Positions 44,848 to 53,601 are shown, counted from the stretch's first letter. The stretch: DNA of 64,000 bases from Niastella soli (GCF_017742245.1 NZ_JAGHKO010000017.1:124001-188000); one strand, 5' to 3'. Numbers and translations are program-made. Notes: generated by a model from the letters alone, not told the origin.

Positions 44848-45063
44848 ATGAATCCGGAACAGGTGCTTAAGTATTTCTATGAAAAATATACGCTGAAGCA
44901 GTTACGTTTTTTATTTTGGAACTGGTTAGATGCTGGTATTTCAAACGAAGGTGTTGGATATGACGAAGGGATTGAACGTTCTTTTCTATTGTTACTATAT
45001 GAACACATCTATTGTTTGGTGGAAGCAGCTTACAATCTCAACGTAAATGCAACTCGTTCCTGA
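44848..45063 (+). CDS. stand-alone helical module protein (71 aa)
   Basis: The entire 71-residue protein corresponds to the module found in the two upstream proteins (NPEQVLKYFYEKYTLKQLR, then FWNWLDAGI, then IYCLVEAAYNL). It starts 9 bp after the preceding stop. No catalytic residues are present. It may compete with or bridge the larger proteins. A terminator follows at 45169. Confidence 0.62.
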   Translation: MNPEQVLKYFYEKYTLKQLRFLFWNWLDAGISNEGVGYDEGIERSFLLLLYEHIYCLVEAAYNLNVNATRS

Positions 45064-45168
45064 TAAATCTTTAATAACCCTTAATTGTCCTTAATTGTTT
45101 TTAAATGTATCCTGAAGCGTACTTAATAGGAACATGATAATTTATCGGGTTAATAACAACTAAACATT

Positions 45169-45202
45169 ACATGAATGCCTGACCGTATGGCATTCATGTT
45201 TT
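45169..45202 (+). terminator. rho-independent terminator after the HEPN-module operon
   Basis: ACATGAATGCC (45169-45179) pairs perfectly with GGCATTCATGT (45189-45199), followed by TTTCT. It closes the three-gene operon ending at 45063. Confidence 0.75.
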
Positions 45203-45403
45203 CTATCAATGTCAGTGACAATATGCCACAATACAAACCCGGATTTTAATTTTAAGACTTTCTTTAGATGGTTTATTGGTAAAGAAGTTTACACTTTTCA
45301 CCGCTTTTTATCAGTTCTTTCCGTTAGCAATTTTGATCGAGTTAGCCATGACAAAACAGGCCTGGCATTTGATCTTATGGTACCAACTATAAATACCATA
45401 TCT

Positions 45404-45664
45404 ATGAATGAAGAATTAAAGCTTATCCAGCAGAAGTTAGACACATTGATTACCAAACTGGATAAAATCCAGTCAAGACTATCCTTCCAGGAAATCAACT
45501 CACCGCCACTTTCATTACAGGAAGCTGCAACTTACCTGCACCTGTCTGTATCAAGAGTTTATTCTTTGGTATATGCAGGAAGGCTACAAACACTACAACA
45601 TACAAAACGGGGAAGGCATCTCTTTTCTAAAGAACATTTAAACCAATATTTATATGAAAAATAA
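45404..45664 (+). CDS. excisionase-like HTH protein
   Basis: From the ATG at 45404 (MNEELKLIQQKLDTLITKL) the product is 86 residues, a short coiled coil followed by a MerR/excisionase-type HTH_17 (LSLQEAATYLHLSVSRVYSL, then GRLQTLQHTKRGRHLF). An ATG at 45209 in the same frame would add a non-family N-terminus and overlaps the region of the previous terminator. It overlaps the next gene by 11 bp and lies just upstream of the recombinase, so it probably sets the direction of recombination. Confidence 0.75.
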   Translation: MNEELKLIQQKLDTLITKLDKIQSRLSFQEINSPPLSLQEAATYLHLSVSRVYSLVYAGRLQTLQHTKRGRHLFSKEHLNQYLYEK

Positions 45665-45950
45665 ATTAAAAGCCATTCCCAAAAACTCCAATACTGTAGA
45701 AACGGATAGCCTACCTGAAAAAGTTAGCCTGCAACAATTGAAAGCGATCTGGAATGATGAACACCATAGTTACTCAGATGATGAATTAATCAAAATCAGG
45801 GACTGGTTGTATTCGGTAGCGAAGATGATAATTGCCGTCAGCCAAAGAATGGAGAAGGAATATACACTAATCAAACAACAGCAAATACAAGAATATGAAA
45901 ACACGCAAAGCTATCCTTTATGTCAGAGTGAGTACCGACGAGCAAGCTGA
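45654..45950 (+). CDS. small hypothetical protein upstream of the recombinase
   Basis: The 98-residue protein is helical and charged (SLQQLKAIWNDEHHSYSDDE, then LYSVAKMIIAVSQRMEKEY). Its start overlaps the excisionase-like gene and its end overlaps the recombinase start by 56 bp, so the three are translationally linked. Small proteins in this position are common on recombinase-bearing Bacteroidota islands; the function is not known. Confidence 0.6.
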   Translation: MKNKLKAIPKNSNTVETDSLPEKVSLQQLKAIWNDEHHSYSDDELIKIRDWLYSVAKMIIAVSQRMEKEYTLIKQQQIQEYENTQSYPLCQSEYRRAS

Positions 45951-47487
45951 GGGTTTTAGTTTATCTTACCAGGAAGAGCGACTTCGTAAATATTGTGCGT
46001 TAAATAATATAGAAGTAACTGGCTTTTATAAAGAAGATCATTCAGCAAAAACTTTTGACCGGCCTGAATTTAAAAAGCTACTGGCATTTCTTAAAAGTAA
46101 TAAGCATTCGACTGACTTGCTGTTGTTTTTAAAATGGGACCGTTTCTCCCGAAATGCAGCCGATGCTTACGGCATGATAAGCCAGTTAAACAAACTGGGA
46201 GTAGAGCCACAGGCTATTGAGCAGCCATTGGACTTAAAAATTCCGGAGCACAAATTTATGTTGGCCATTTACCTGGCTGCTCCGGAAGTGGAAAACGACC
46301 GGCGTTCCTTAAATATATCTGACGGTATTCACAAAGCTATGAAAGAAGGCCGTTGGATGGGGCCAGCTCCCTTCGGATACAAACGCAGCCGGGATGAAAA
46401 CAATAAAGCATGCATCATTCCTTCAGATAAAGCATCCCTGGTACAATGGACCTTCGAGGAAATGGCGACCGGATTGCACCACATTGATCACTTAAGAATG
46501 CTGGCACATAGAAAAGGACTCAAAATCAAACGCAGTGCTTTTTATGACATGTTTCGCAATCCTGCTTATATAGGAAAGATTCGGGTACCTGCCTACAAGG
46601 TCGATCCTGCCATGATCGTGGAAGCTAAACATGAACCAATTATTGCTACCAAATTGTTCTATGATGTTCAGGATATCCTGGAAGGAAAAAGAAAAAAGAA
46701 CAACCAACCTGCAAAGCATACCCAACGAGAAGAATTGCCTTTGCGCGGCTTTTTAACCTGCGCAAGGTGCAACCGGATATTAACCGGCAGTGGCTCTAAG
46801 GGCAACGGAGGGCGTTATTTTTATTACCATTGCAGGAGGGGTTGCAAGGAACGGTTTCAGGCGGCTGATGCCAATGCTTCATTTTATGGACAGCTTACAG
46901 CTATCACTAATAATGAGAAACTATTCAAATCAATGGAATTGATATTGAAAGATGCAAACAAAACTGATGGGCAGGACAAGGCAACAGAGTTTAAAAAACT
47001 AAAACAGGAATTGGAAGTTTATCAAAAAAGATTAGAAAATGCACAGCTATTAATGTTAGATGGCGGAATTGATGCAGGTGATTACAGAAATATCAAAAGT
47101 AGAATTGAACCGGAAATTGAAAGGTTAGCCAGGCAAATAGCCAGCTTTGAGCAAAAAGATCCTGAAGAAGATAAAATAATAGAATACGGCTTTTTCTTTC
47201 TGCGTCATCTTAATGTGCTGGTTGATTTCGCTACGCCGGAAGAGAAGTTTCAGTTCCTTGGTTCGACCTTTCCGGAGAAGTTCCATTTTAAAGATGGAAA
47301 AGTTCGAACCAATTCTGATAACGAAATCATTCAAGCGCTTTTCACGCCAGACGCGGCTTTCACCAAAATAAAAAACGGCAGCGAAACCTTATTTTCGCTG
47401 CCGTCCGGTGGAGTGGAGTCGAGGGGACTCGAACCCCTGTCCAAACATATCCTCCAAAAGCTTTCTACATGTTTATTCCGGCATTAA
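45895..47487 (+). CDS. large serine recombinase (integrase of the island)
   Basis: The 530-residue protein has a resolvase N-terminal domain with nucleophile Ser13 in LYVRVSTDEQ, a recombinase domain (EGRWMGPAPFGYKR, YDMFRNPAYIGKI), a zinc ribbon (CARCNRILTG, CRRGCKERF) and a coiled-coil region. Large serine recombinases insert and excise islands and phages at short att sites. The last ~30 codons read into the reverse complement of tmRNA (from 47414) and cover its terminator, so the natural C-terminus may be altered by integration. The gene abuts ssrA, which marks the likely insertion site. Confidence 0.88.
   Translation: MKTRKAILYVRVSTDEQAEGFSLSYQEERLRKYCALNNIEVTGFYKEDHSAKTFDRPEFKKLLAFLKSNKHSTDLLLFLKWDRFSRNAADAYGMISQLNKLGVEPQAIEQPLDLKIPEHKFMLAIYLAAPEVENDRRSLNISDGIHKAMKEGRWMGPAPFGYKRSRDENNKACIIPSDKASLVQWTFEEMATGLHHIDHLRMLAHRKGLKIKRSAFYDMFRNPAYIGKIRVPAYKVDPAMIVEAKHEPIIATKLFYDVQDILEGKRKKNNQPAKHTQREELPLRGFLTCARCNRILTGSGSKGNGGRYFYYHCRRGCKERFQAADANASFYGQLTAITNNEKLFKSMELILKDANKTDGQDKATEFKKLKQELEVYQKRLENAQLLMLDGGIDAGDYRNIKSRIEPEIERLARQIASFEQKDPEEDKIIEYGFFFLRHLNVLVDFATPEEKFQFLGSTFPEKFHFKDGKVRTNSDNEIIQALFTPDAAFTKIKNGSETLFSLPSGGVESRGLEPLSKHILQKLSTCLFRH
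47375..47404 (-). terminator. terminator of tmRNA, inside the recombinase gene
   Basis: ACGGCAGCGAAA (47375-47386) pairs perfectly with TTTCGCTGCCGT (47393-47404). On the minus strand a T-run follows, which fits termination of tmRNA 10 bp upstream. On the plus strand it is coding sequence of the recombinase. Confidence 0.75.
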
Positions 47488-47783
47488 TTGTCGGGAAACA
47501 ACAGGAGACGGACGAACCAATTGTTTCCTTAGCTGGATAGTCTTTTGCAACCGGCACAGCCTACGGTTGCAGCATTCTGTATTTGGTTTGAGTCGGCGGC
47601 GGGGCTTGGTAACAGAACAACCTGCCCGGCGGCCCTAATGACTACTTAATCACTGATTAGGCAGCCATGGCAAATTGTGTATTGCCATTTGAGTTTTGAA
47701 TATTCAGATTTACGTGCTAATTATCCAACGCACGACATGCTTACACCTTCAAAGACCTATGCTGTCAAAACCAAAGCGACCCC
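47414..47783 (-). ncRNA. ssrA: transfer-messenger RNA (tmRNA)
   Basis: The minus strand gives the tRNA-like 5' end GGGGTCGCTTTGGTTTTGAC and the 3' end GGGGTTCGAGTCCCC plus CGACTCCA. The acceptor strands GGGGTCG and CGACTCC pair over seven positions with one G-U. CCA is not encoded at the 3' end. The tag frame ends NGNTQFAMAA-stop, matching the usual AMAA/ALAA terminus; the resume codon is uncertain, with a candidate GTA 18 codons before the stop. It rescues stalled ribosomes together with SmpB. The 3' end is the apparent integration target of the island. Confidence 0.93.
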
Positions 47784-47801
47784 ATGATTAACAGCGAATT
47801 G

Positions 47802-47832
47802 CAAATTTACTATTTTTCCCCGTCATTACCAA
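47802..47832 (-). promoter_or_regulatory. Bacteroidota-type promoter of ssrA
   Basis: On the minus strand TTG (47830-47832) is followed after 20 bases by TAAATTTG (47802-47809), matching the phylum's -33 TTG and -7 TAnnTTTG consensus, about 20 bp upstream of the mature tmRNA 5' end. Confidence 0.75.
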
Positions 47833-47932
47833 TCTCTGTCACCCACTCGATTAACTGATGTTCTCTGATCCCGAACAGATAAACCAGGAGGGTTAAATTT
47901 TGACCTCGCAGGGACCTCACAAGGACCTGGAA

Positions 47933-47996
47933 AGGACCTCACAAGGACCTCACAAGGACCTCACAAGGACCTCACAAGGACCTCACAAGGACCTGG
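47933..47996. repeat. 11-bp tandem repeat AAGGACCTCAC
   Basis: Five perfect head-to-tail copies of AAGGACCTCAC, with degenerate copies on both sides from about 47903 to 47998. It lies in the ~650-bp gene-free stretch 47784-48435, which otherwise holds the ssrA promoter, a terminator and dispersed repeats. Confidence 0.85.
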
Positions 47997-48323
47997 AAGG
48001 GATTTTATCCCTGTTAGGTCCTGGCCAGGTCCATTTATGGTCCTTGAAAGTATCAAAGTATCTCCGCAAATGGCCGTCATCCTGTAGGGAAGTGCTCAGG
48101 GGATGGTCAGGGGATGGTCAAAGTATTGTCTGGCAGTCGCCTTGGAACTGATCCCAAGAGCATACCTCGAGCCTCCGTAGAGCATCCTGTGACAATATCC
48201 AGACCATTAGGCTATCATCCCAGTACATTTCTGACACCATTACGCTGCCTCAGGGTTACTACACGGCGCCAGTCGGCGGGTGAGGCCCGCCTACGCCAAG
48301 GCTTCGGCGGGGGCACGCAAAAA

Positions 48324-48353
48324 AATAGCCCCGACGTTACCGTCGGGGCTATT
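48324..48353. terminator. bidirectional-looking terminator hairpin
   Basis: AATAGCCCCGACG (48324-48336) pairs perfectly with CGTCGGGGCTATT (48341-48353), preceded by an A-run. It is downstream of rseP on the minus strand and may end its transcript. Confidence 0.65.
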
Positions 48354-48383
48354 CTATATCAATGTGTTATATCTTGTTGAATC

Positions 48384-48439
48384 GGGAGCCTCGACTTCGC
48401 TCGGCCCCTAGCCAACCCTTCGACTCCGCTCAGGGCTAG
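48384..48439. repeat. two copies of a dispersed CGACT-C-GCTC intergenic repeat
   Basis: CCTCGACTTCGCTCGG and CCTTCGACTCCGCTCAGGG occur 30 bp apart. Related words recur near 54160, and in reverse orientation near 54321-54392. They match the CTTCGACT(T/C)CGCTCAGG words that are scattered in many Bacteroidota intergenic regions. Confidence 0.5.
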
Positions 48440-49800
48440 TGTTTAAATAAATATCGCCAGAAGTCAAGACCCAGCGCATAGGCCATAACGCCCAACAAAA
48501 GGAACATACCCGCCATTTGCGCATACTCCATGAATTTATCACTTGGCTTGCGACCAGTGATCATTTCGTACAGGGTGAACAATACGTGACCGCCATCCAG
48601 GGCCGGAATAGGCAGAATGTTCATGAACGCCAGCACAATGCTCAACAGGGCGGTCATTGTCCAGAAGCGTTCCCAATCCCACTGGGCACCAAACATGTTA
48701 CCAATGGTTAAAAAGCTACCCAGCGACTCACTGGCTTTTACTTCTTTGCTGGTGAACAGCAGTTTAAAGTTCTGTACGTTCATTACCAGAGTGCTCCAGC
48801 CTTTTTTCACGCCTGCCGGTAATGACCCCAGGAAAGTATATTTCTTTACTTCAAATTTCAGGAATTTGTCGATGGGAACAGGATAGAACCCGATGCTGGC
48901 ATTAGAATCCAAAGTAAGTTTTACCGTTTGCGTATCGGTGTGATTACGCAATACAGTTAAAGCCACTTCTTTATTCTTATACTCCTTTTTTATATCACTC
49001 AGTTGAAAAAACGACGTGATCGGCTGCCCGTTAAAAGCAAGAATGGTGTCGTTTTTCTGCAATGCACCTGAAACAAACTTAGATACTTTTTCATTCACGC
49101 TATCTACCACAGCCGGGTACCGGGGGTAGGCCAGCGGATCGCCTTTACGCTTGATCAACTGACCGATAGTACCTTCTGGTACTGGTACATCCATGTTCTG
49201 TCCATTCCGTATAACCTGTATGGTTTTGGCTTCGTTCAGGATGATATCGGTACTCAACCGGCTGAAATTTTCAATTTCCTTACCGTTTACAGACATGATC
49301 TTGTCGCCATCTTTCAGTCCGATACTTTTTCCCAAACTATCTGCATAAACGCCATACACTACATTTTTAGCTGGCAGGTATTCTTCGCCCCAATGCCAAA
49401 GGATCATGGCAAATAAGAAGAAGCCGAGTATAAGGTTAACCGTAACACCGCCGATCATGATGATCAAACGCTGCCAGGGTTTCTTACTGCGAAACTCCCA
49501 GGGTTCGGGTGGCAACTTCATTTGCTCTTTATCCATGCTTTCGTCGATCATCCCGGAGATCTTTACATAACCACCAAGGGGTAACCAACCAATTCCATAT
49601 ACGGTATCACCAATTTTCTTTTTTACTATTGAAAACCAGGGATCGAAGAACAGATAAAATTTTTCGACCCTGCATTTAAACCATTTGGCGGGCAAAAAGT
49701 GGCCCATCTCATGCAAGATGACCAATATGGATAAGCATAATATTAATTGTCCGGCTTTAATACCTACTACAGCCCAGTCTATTGCTAACAATGTGATCAT
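48436..49800 (-). CDS. rseP: RIP metalloprotease RseP (site-2 protease)
   Basis: The 454-residue membrane protein has the zinc motif HEMGH (30-34) in the first transmembrane helix, a PDZ-like region (GLKDGDKIMSVNGKEIENF, then a second unit ILAFNGQPITSFF) and the second metal-ligand motif LDGGH in IPALDGGHVLF near the C-terminus, followed by a final helix. Site-2 proteases cleave anti-sigma factors and signal-peptide remnants within the inner membrane. The dxr gene lies about 200 bp upstream on the same strand, an arrangement usual in this phylum. Start ATG at 49800. Confidence 0.93.
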   Translation of the reverse strand: MITLLAIDWAVVGIKAGQLILCLSILVILHEMGHFLPAKWFKCRVEKFYLFFDPWFSIVKKKIGDTVYGIGWLPLGGYVKISGMIDESMDKEQMKLPPEPWEFRSKKPWQRLIIMIGGVTVNLILGFFLFAMILWHWGEEYLPAKNVVYGVYADSLGKSIGLKDGDKIMSVNGKEIENFSRLSTDIILNEAKTIQVIRNGQNMDVPVPEGTIGQLIKRKGDPLAYPRYPAVVDSVNEKVSKFVSGALQKNDTILAFNGQPITSFFQLSDIKKEYKNKEVALTVLRNHTDTQTVKLTLDSNASIGFYPVPIDKFLKFEVKKYTFLGSLPAGVKKGWSTLVMNVQNFKLLFTSKEVKASESLGSFLTIGNMFGAQWDWERFWTMTALLSIVLAFMNILPIPALDGGHVLFTLYEMITGRKPSDKFMEYAQMAGMFLLLGVMAYALGLDFWRYLFKH

Positions 49801-50004
49801 ATTTACGCTAAATACGCGGTGTGTTTATTTTAAATTAGGCTCAAAATATTGAATAATCCTGCAACTACCTTAACCGCTCACAAAAATTAACTGAAAAACA
49901 GCTACTGGTTGAAAGCTTAAGGCACCGTATGAACAACACATAGGGCTCGTCACTGTTCATTTGCCGACTTTTTGGCCGACATCCCGGCGGGCTTGTTCGG
50001 GACC

Positions 50005-51174
50005 TCATAACTTAATAAGGGAGGCAGCAAAATTACGGGCCTCCCCATCGCTGTCAAAATATTCTTCCAGCGTGGGTTTTTCAATAACCGGAACGTGCTG
50101 CAGGGTTCGTTCAATGAGGTCGGTCATATCCAAAAAGCCAATACGATTGCGTAAAAATGCAAATACGGCAATTTCATTGGCGGCATTCAGCACGCAGGGC
50201 TGGTTCCCGCCTTTAAAAAGAGCGTCGGTGGCCAGTTGCAGGTTGCGGAATGTTTTGGTATCGGGTTCCTCAAATGTAAGCTGTGCGGGATTCCTGAAAT
50301 TATACCGCGGGAACTGGTTGGGTATACGGTGGGGGAAGGCCAGGGCATATTGAATGGGCAGCTTCATATCGGGCAACCCCATCTGGGCTTTAATACTGCC
50401 GTCTTCAAACTGCACCAGGCTATGTATAATACTTTGAGGATGAACAAGTACCTGTACCTGATCGGGGCCCAGGTCAAACAACCAGCGGGCTTCGATCATT
50501 TCCAATCCCTTGTTCATTAAAGTGGCCGAGTCGATGGTGATCTTGGCGCCCATTTGCCAGTTGGGATGCTGCAATGCATGATCGCGTTTTACATTCACCA
50601 GGTAATTGGGTTTTTTACCAAGAAATGGTCCGCCGCTGGCTGTTAAGATAACTTTCTCTATCTTATTGCGGGTTTCGCCTACCAGGCACTGAAATATGGC
50701 TGAATGTTCTGAATCGACCGGAATAACAGGCACTCTTTTTTCGATGGCCTTTTGCATCACAATGTCACCTGCCACTACCAGTGTTTCTTTATTGGCCAGT
50801 GCTACGGCCTTACCGGCATCCAGCGCGCATAGTGTAGGTCGTAAGCCGGCAAAACCAACGATGGCAGCCAGCATCATATCGTAACAATCCATACTGGCCA
50901 CATCTTCCAGCGCTTTTTCACCGGCGAATACTTTGATATGGGTATTAGAAAGGGCGTCTTTAACTATTTTGTATTTACTATCATCACCTATTACTACAAT
51001 ATTGGGATTGAATTGTAAGGCCTGTTTAATCAACAACTCCTCATTACTAAAAGCAGTCAATACTTCGGCGGTGAATTTATCGGGATTGGAAGCAATTACT
51101 TCCAATGCCTGACTGCCAACAGAGCCTGTTGAGCCGAATATTGCTATGCGTCGGTGTGGAAAACTGTTCGACAT
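50005..51174 (-). CDS. dxr: 1-deoxy-D-xylulose-5-phosphate reductoisomerase
   Basis: The 389-residue protein converts 1-deoxy-D-xylulose 5-phosphate to 2-C-methyl-D-erythritol 4-phosphate with NADPH in the MEP isoprenoid pathway. The NADPH-binding motif is GSTGSVGSQALEVI near the N-terminus. Metal and substrate residues lie in IPVDSEHSAIFQCL and ASGGPF, and the conserved TLMNKGLEMIEARWLF and LVHPQSIIHSLV are present. The length is typical. It lies upstream of rseP on the same strand, and the 204-bp gap contains no gene. Confidence 0.95.
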   Translation of the reverse strand: MSNSFPHRRIAIFGSTGSVGSQALEVIASNPDKFTAEVLTAFSNEELLIKQALQFNPNIVVIGDDSKYKIVKDALSNTHIKVFAGEKALEDVASMDCYDMMLAAIVGFAGLRPTLCALDAGKAVALANKETLVVAGDIVMQKAIEKRVPVIPVDSEHSAIFQCLVGETRNKIEKVILTASGGPFLGKKPNYLVNVKRDHALQHPNWQMGAKITIDSATLMNKGLEMIEARWLFDLGPDQVQVLVHPQSIIHSLVQFEDGSIKAQMGLPDMKLPIQYALAFPHRIPNQFPRYNFRNPAQLTFEEPDTKTFRNLQLATDALFKGGNQPCVLNAANEIAVFAFLRNRIGFLDMTDLIERTLQHVPVIEKPTLEEYFDSDGEARNFAASLIKL

Positions 51175-51230
51175 GTTCCGGTTTCAATAAGTTTTTTAGT
51201 AAGCTAAATCAGACCGCCTTAACGTTAAAA

Positions 51231-52724
51231 CTACTCTACATATTTTTCAAGTGCAGTTGCAATATTACGATCATTGCTTAACCGGGGCACCTTATTCTGA
51301 CCGCCTAATTTACCTATGGATTTCATATAATCGATGAACCCATGCTTTTTAACCGGGCGAATTTGCAATGGTAACAATATATTGCCAGTGATAAGATCGT
51401 CGTAATAAATATTCTTTTTGCGCAGGTTCTCATTTACCTTTTCAGCAAACCCGTTGAGGTTGGCAGGTCTGTTCTCAAACTCGATAAACCATTCGTGGTA
51501 TGATTTTCCTTTTCCTTGCGCGATCATAGGCGCTACTGTGAACTCAGTGATATGCACGCCTTCTTCCTCTGCTGCTTTTATAAGGCTTTGCTCTACTTCT
51601 TCTCCTATTACGTGCTCACCAAATGCAGAGATAAAATGTTTGATACGGCCTGTAACTACCAGTCTGTATGGATTGGTTGAAACAAATTTTACCGTATCGC
51701 CGATATTATATCCCCACAACCCAGCATTGCTGTTGATGACCAGGGCATAGTTCTCTCCTACTTTCACATCTTTCAACGACAGGCGGGTAGGGTTGGCATT
51801 GAATACTTCACCGGCAGGAATAAACTCAAAGTATATGCCGCTGTTGGTGTTCAATAATAAACCTTCGGCATCCTGTGAATCCTGGAATGCCATAAAGCCT
51901 TCCGATGCAGGGAATGTTTCAATAGTAGCCACTTTGCCACCAATGCTTTCCATCAGCTTGTTGCGGTATGGTTCAAAGTTTACGCCACCGTGTACCAGTA
52001 CAGAGAAATTAGGGAAGATCTCCTTTATCTTTTTACCGGTCTTCTCCTGCAGCCTGTCGAAATACATTTGCGCCCATGGCGGAATACCACTTATCAGGGT
52101 CATATCCTGGTTAATGGTCTCAGCCACTATTTTATCGAGTTTGGTTTCCCAATCATCAATACAATTGGTTTCGTAAGAAGGCAACTGGTTAGCGCGCAGG
52201 TAACTGGGCACATGATGGTTCACTATACCGCTTAAACGACCGGTAGGGATGCCACCAATACGTTCCAGTTCGGGCGAACCCGATAAAAAGATCATTTTGC
52301 CATCAGTAAAGTTGGTATTGCCCGATTCGGCAATGTAACATAACAAGGCATTACGGGCCGTGTTGATGTGGTTATCGATACTTTCTTTACTAATGGGAAT
52401 ATATTTTACACCACTGGTGGTGCCGGAGGTTTTAGCCAGGTAAATAGGCAGCCCTTTCCATAGCACGTTGTGTTTGCCTTCCTTTATTTTTTCAATATAG
52501 GGCTTAAACTGTTCGTAGTCGCGCACCGGTACGGCCTGCACATACTCTTCATGCACATTTATCTCCTGCAAATGGTGTTCTTTACCAAATTCAGTTGCCT
52601 TACCTATTTTAAGTAGCTCCTTCAGGATGTTTTCCTGGTCTGCTACTGCGGTGGTCATACCTTTTTTAATGCCTTTGTATATGTAATGGGCAAAAGGTTT
52701 TGCCAGTAACGATTTTATTTTCAT
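51231..52724 (-). CDS. GH3 auxin-responsive-promoter family protein
   Basis: The 497-residue protein is a bacterial GH3 family member of the acyl-adenylate/ANL-like fold. It shows the phosphate-binding segment LAKTSGTTSGVKYIPIS, LSGSPEL and a later YALVINSNAGLWGYNIGDTV motif. Plant GH3 enzymes conjugate amino acids to acyl acids; the substrate of the widespread Bacteroidota homologues is unknown. It lies 56 bp upstream of dxr on the same strand and may share transcription with the dxr-rseP genes. Start ATG at 52724. Confidence 0.88.
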   Translation of the reverse strand: MKIKSLLAKPFAHYIYKGIKKGMTTAVADQENILKELLKIGKATEFGKEHHLQEINVHEEYVQAVPVRDYEQFKPYIEKIKEGKHNVLWKGLPIYLAKTSGTTSGVKYIPISKESIDNHINTARNALLCYIAESGNTNFTDGKMIFLSGSPELERIGGIPTGRLSGIVNHHVPSYLRANQLPSYETNCIDDWETKLDKIVAETINQDMTLISGIPPWAQMYFDRLQEKTGKKIKEIFPNFSVLVHGGVNFEPYRNKLMESIGGKVATIETFPASEGFMAFQDSQDAEGLLLNTNSGIYFEFIPAGEVFNANPTRLSLKDVKVGENYALVINSNAGLWGYNIGDTVKFVSTNPYRLVVTGRIKHFISAFGEHVIGEEVEQSLIKAAEEEGVHITEFTVAPMIAQGKGKSYHEWFIEFENRPANLNGFAEKVNENLRKKNIYYDDLITGNILLPLQIRPVKKHGFIDYMKSIGKLGGQNKVPRLSNDRNIATALEKYVE

Positions 52725-53125
52725 GAATCCCTTATTCCATCTTTAGGAAAAACAAACCTACATCAAATAGTGAAATACGCAAAGATTGATTTGCGGTAAT
52801 TAACGCAAAGCTATTATTAACTCATTCAATGTCTGATTGTTCGAGGATGAGAGTGTTAAAATCTGAGTAGCGGTTTGCCGGCTACCAGGAACCTGTTCCC
52901 GGTTTTCCGGCGCTAACCGACCCTGTAGGGGACCGGTAGCAGGCAACGGAATGCGGAATTCAGCTACATATATAATATATAATACCCTATTCAATTCAAA
53001 TGCCACGGTATTGTAAATAGCTAATAATCAGTATTTCTCATAAATTTGCCCCCAAAGCGGTCATTTTCGCCCTGAAAATTGTAAAAAAAATCGCTTTAAA
53101 GCCTTCTCAATCTGCTGCAAACCCT

Positions 53126-53134
53126 TACCTTTGC
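53126..53134 (+). promoter_or_regulatory. -7 element candidate upstream of rplU
   Basis: TACCTTTGC matches the TAnnTTTG -7 consensus 20 bp upstream of the rplU ATG. No good TTG lies at -33, and a second match (TAAATTTG) at 53041-53048 is an alternative. The 430-bp space 52725-53154 holds no gene. Confidence 0.4.
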
Positions 53135-53154
53135 ACTCCTAATTTTGGAAACCT

Positions 53155-53457
53155 ATGTTTGCAATAGTTAAAATCGCCGGACAGCAATTTAAGGTTCAAA
53201 AGGACCAAACTTTATATGTACCGCGTGTTGACGGTAAAGCCGGAGACAAAGTTGAATTTTCAGAAATCCTGCTGTTAGATGATGCAGGTAAACTGTCTGT
53301 AGGCAGTGCAGTAAAAGGTACTGTTAAAGCAGAAATCCTTGATCAAGTACAAGGCGATAAAGTGATCGCTTTTAAAATGAAAAGAAGAAAGGGTTTCCGC
53401 AAGAAACATGGCCACCGCACGCATTACACGAAAATTCAGGTAACAGCAATCGCTTAA
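53155..53457 (+). CDS. rplU: 50S ribosomal protein L21
   Basis: The 100-residue protein matches L21 over its full length (MFAIVKIAGQQFKVQKDQ, then KMKRRKGFRKKHGHRTHYTK). L21 binds 23S rRNA in the large subunit. The L27 gene follows after 144 bp, the conserved rplU-rpmA arrangement. Start ATG at 53155. Confidence 0.97.
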   Translation: MFAIVKIAGQQFKVQKDQTLYVPRVDGKAGDKVEFSEILLLDDAGKLSVGSAVKGTVKAEILDQVQGDKVIAFKMKRRKGFRKKHGHRTHYTKIQVTAIA

Positions 53458-53601
53458 TACATTCCAATAAACAAATCGCAAGCTCCAATTTTTTTGAGCA
53501 AGTGCATTTGAGTTTATCAGGACATGAATTTGGTTCTTGTTATTTGAATGTTGGTTCTGCTAGATAAGACATCATTTTAAAAAATTTTCAAACAATCTAC
53601 C

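Larger units (their letters stand above)
23754..47414. mobile_element. AT-rich genomic island integrated next to tmRNA, left boundary approximate
   Basis: The right end is well supported: a large serine recombinase gene and an excisionase-like gene abut the 3' end of ssrA, and the recombinase frame enters the RNA gene. The left end is a guess, placed at a tmRNA-3'-end-like repeat. Between them most genes are accessory, AT-rich and defence-like, unlike the conserved genes right of 47.4 kb. No conjugation genes are present, so it is not an intact conjugative element. Confidence 0.5.

Noticed and set aside
46492-47334. Minus-strand frames of 69-77 codons inside the recombinase gene
   Set aside because: They are shadows of the recombinase coding sequence.
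47933-47996. Possible CRISPR array
   Set aside because: Units are 11 bp, contiguous and without spacers, and no cas genes are present.
47900-48151. Frame encoding a repeated TSQGPHKDL-like peptide
   Set aside because: It is the translation of the 11-bp tandem repeat (three units per 33 bp), not a gene.
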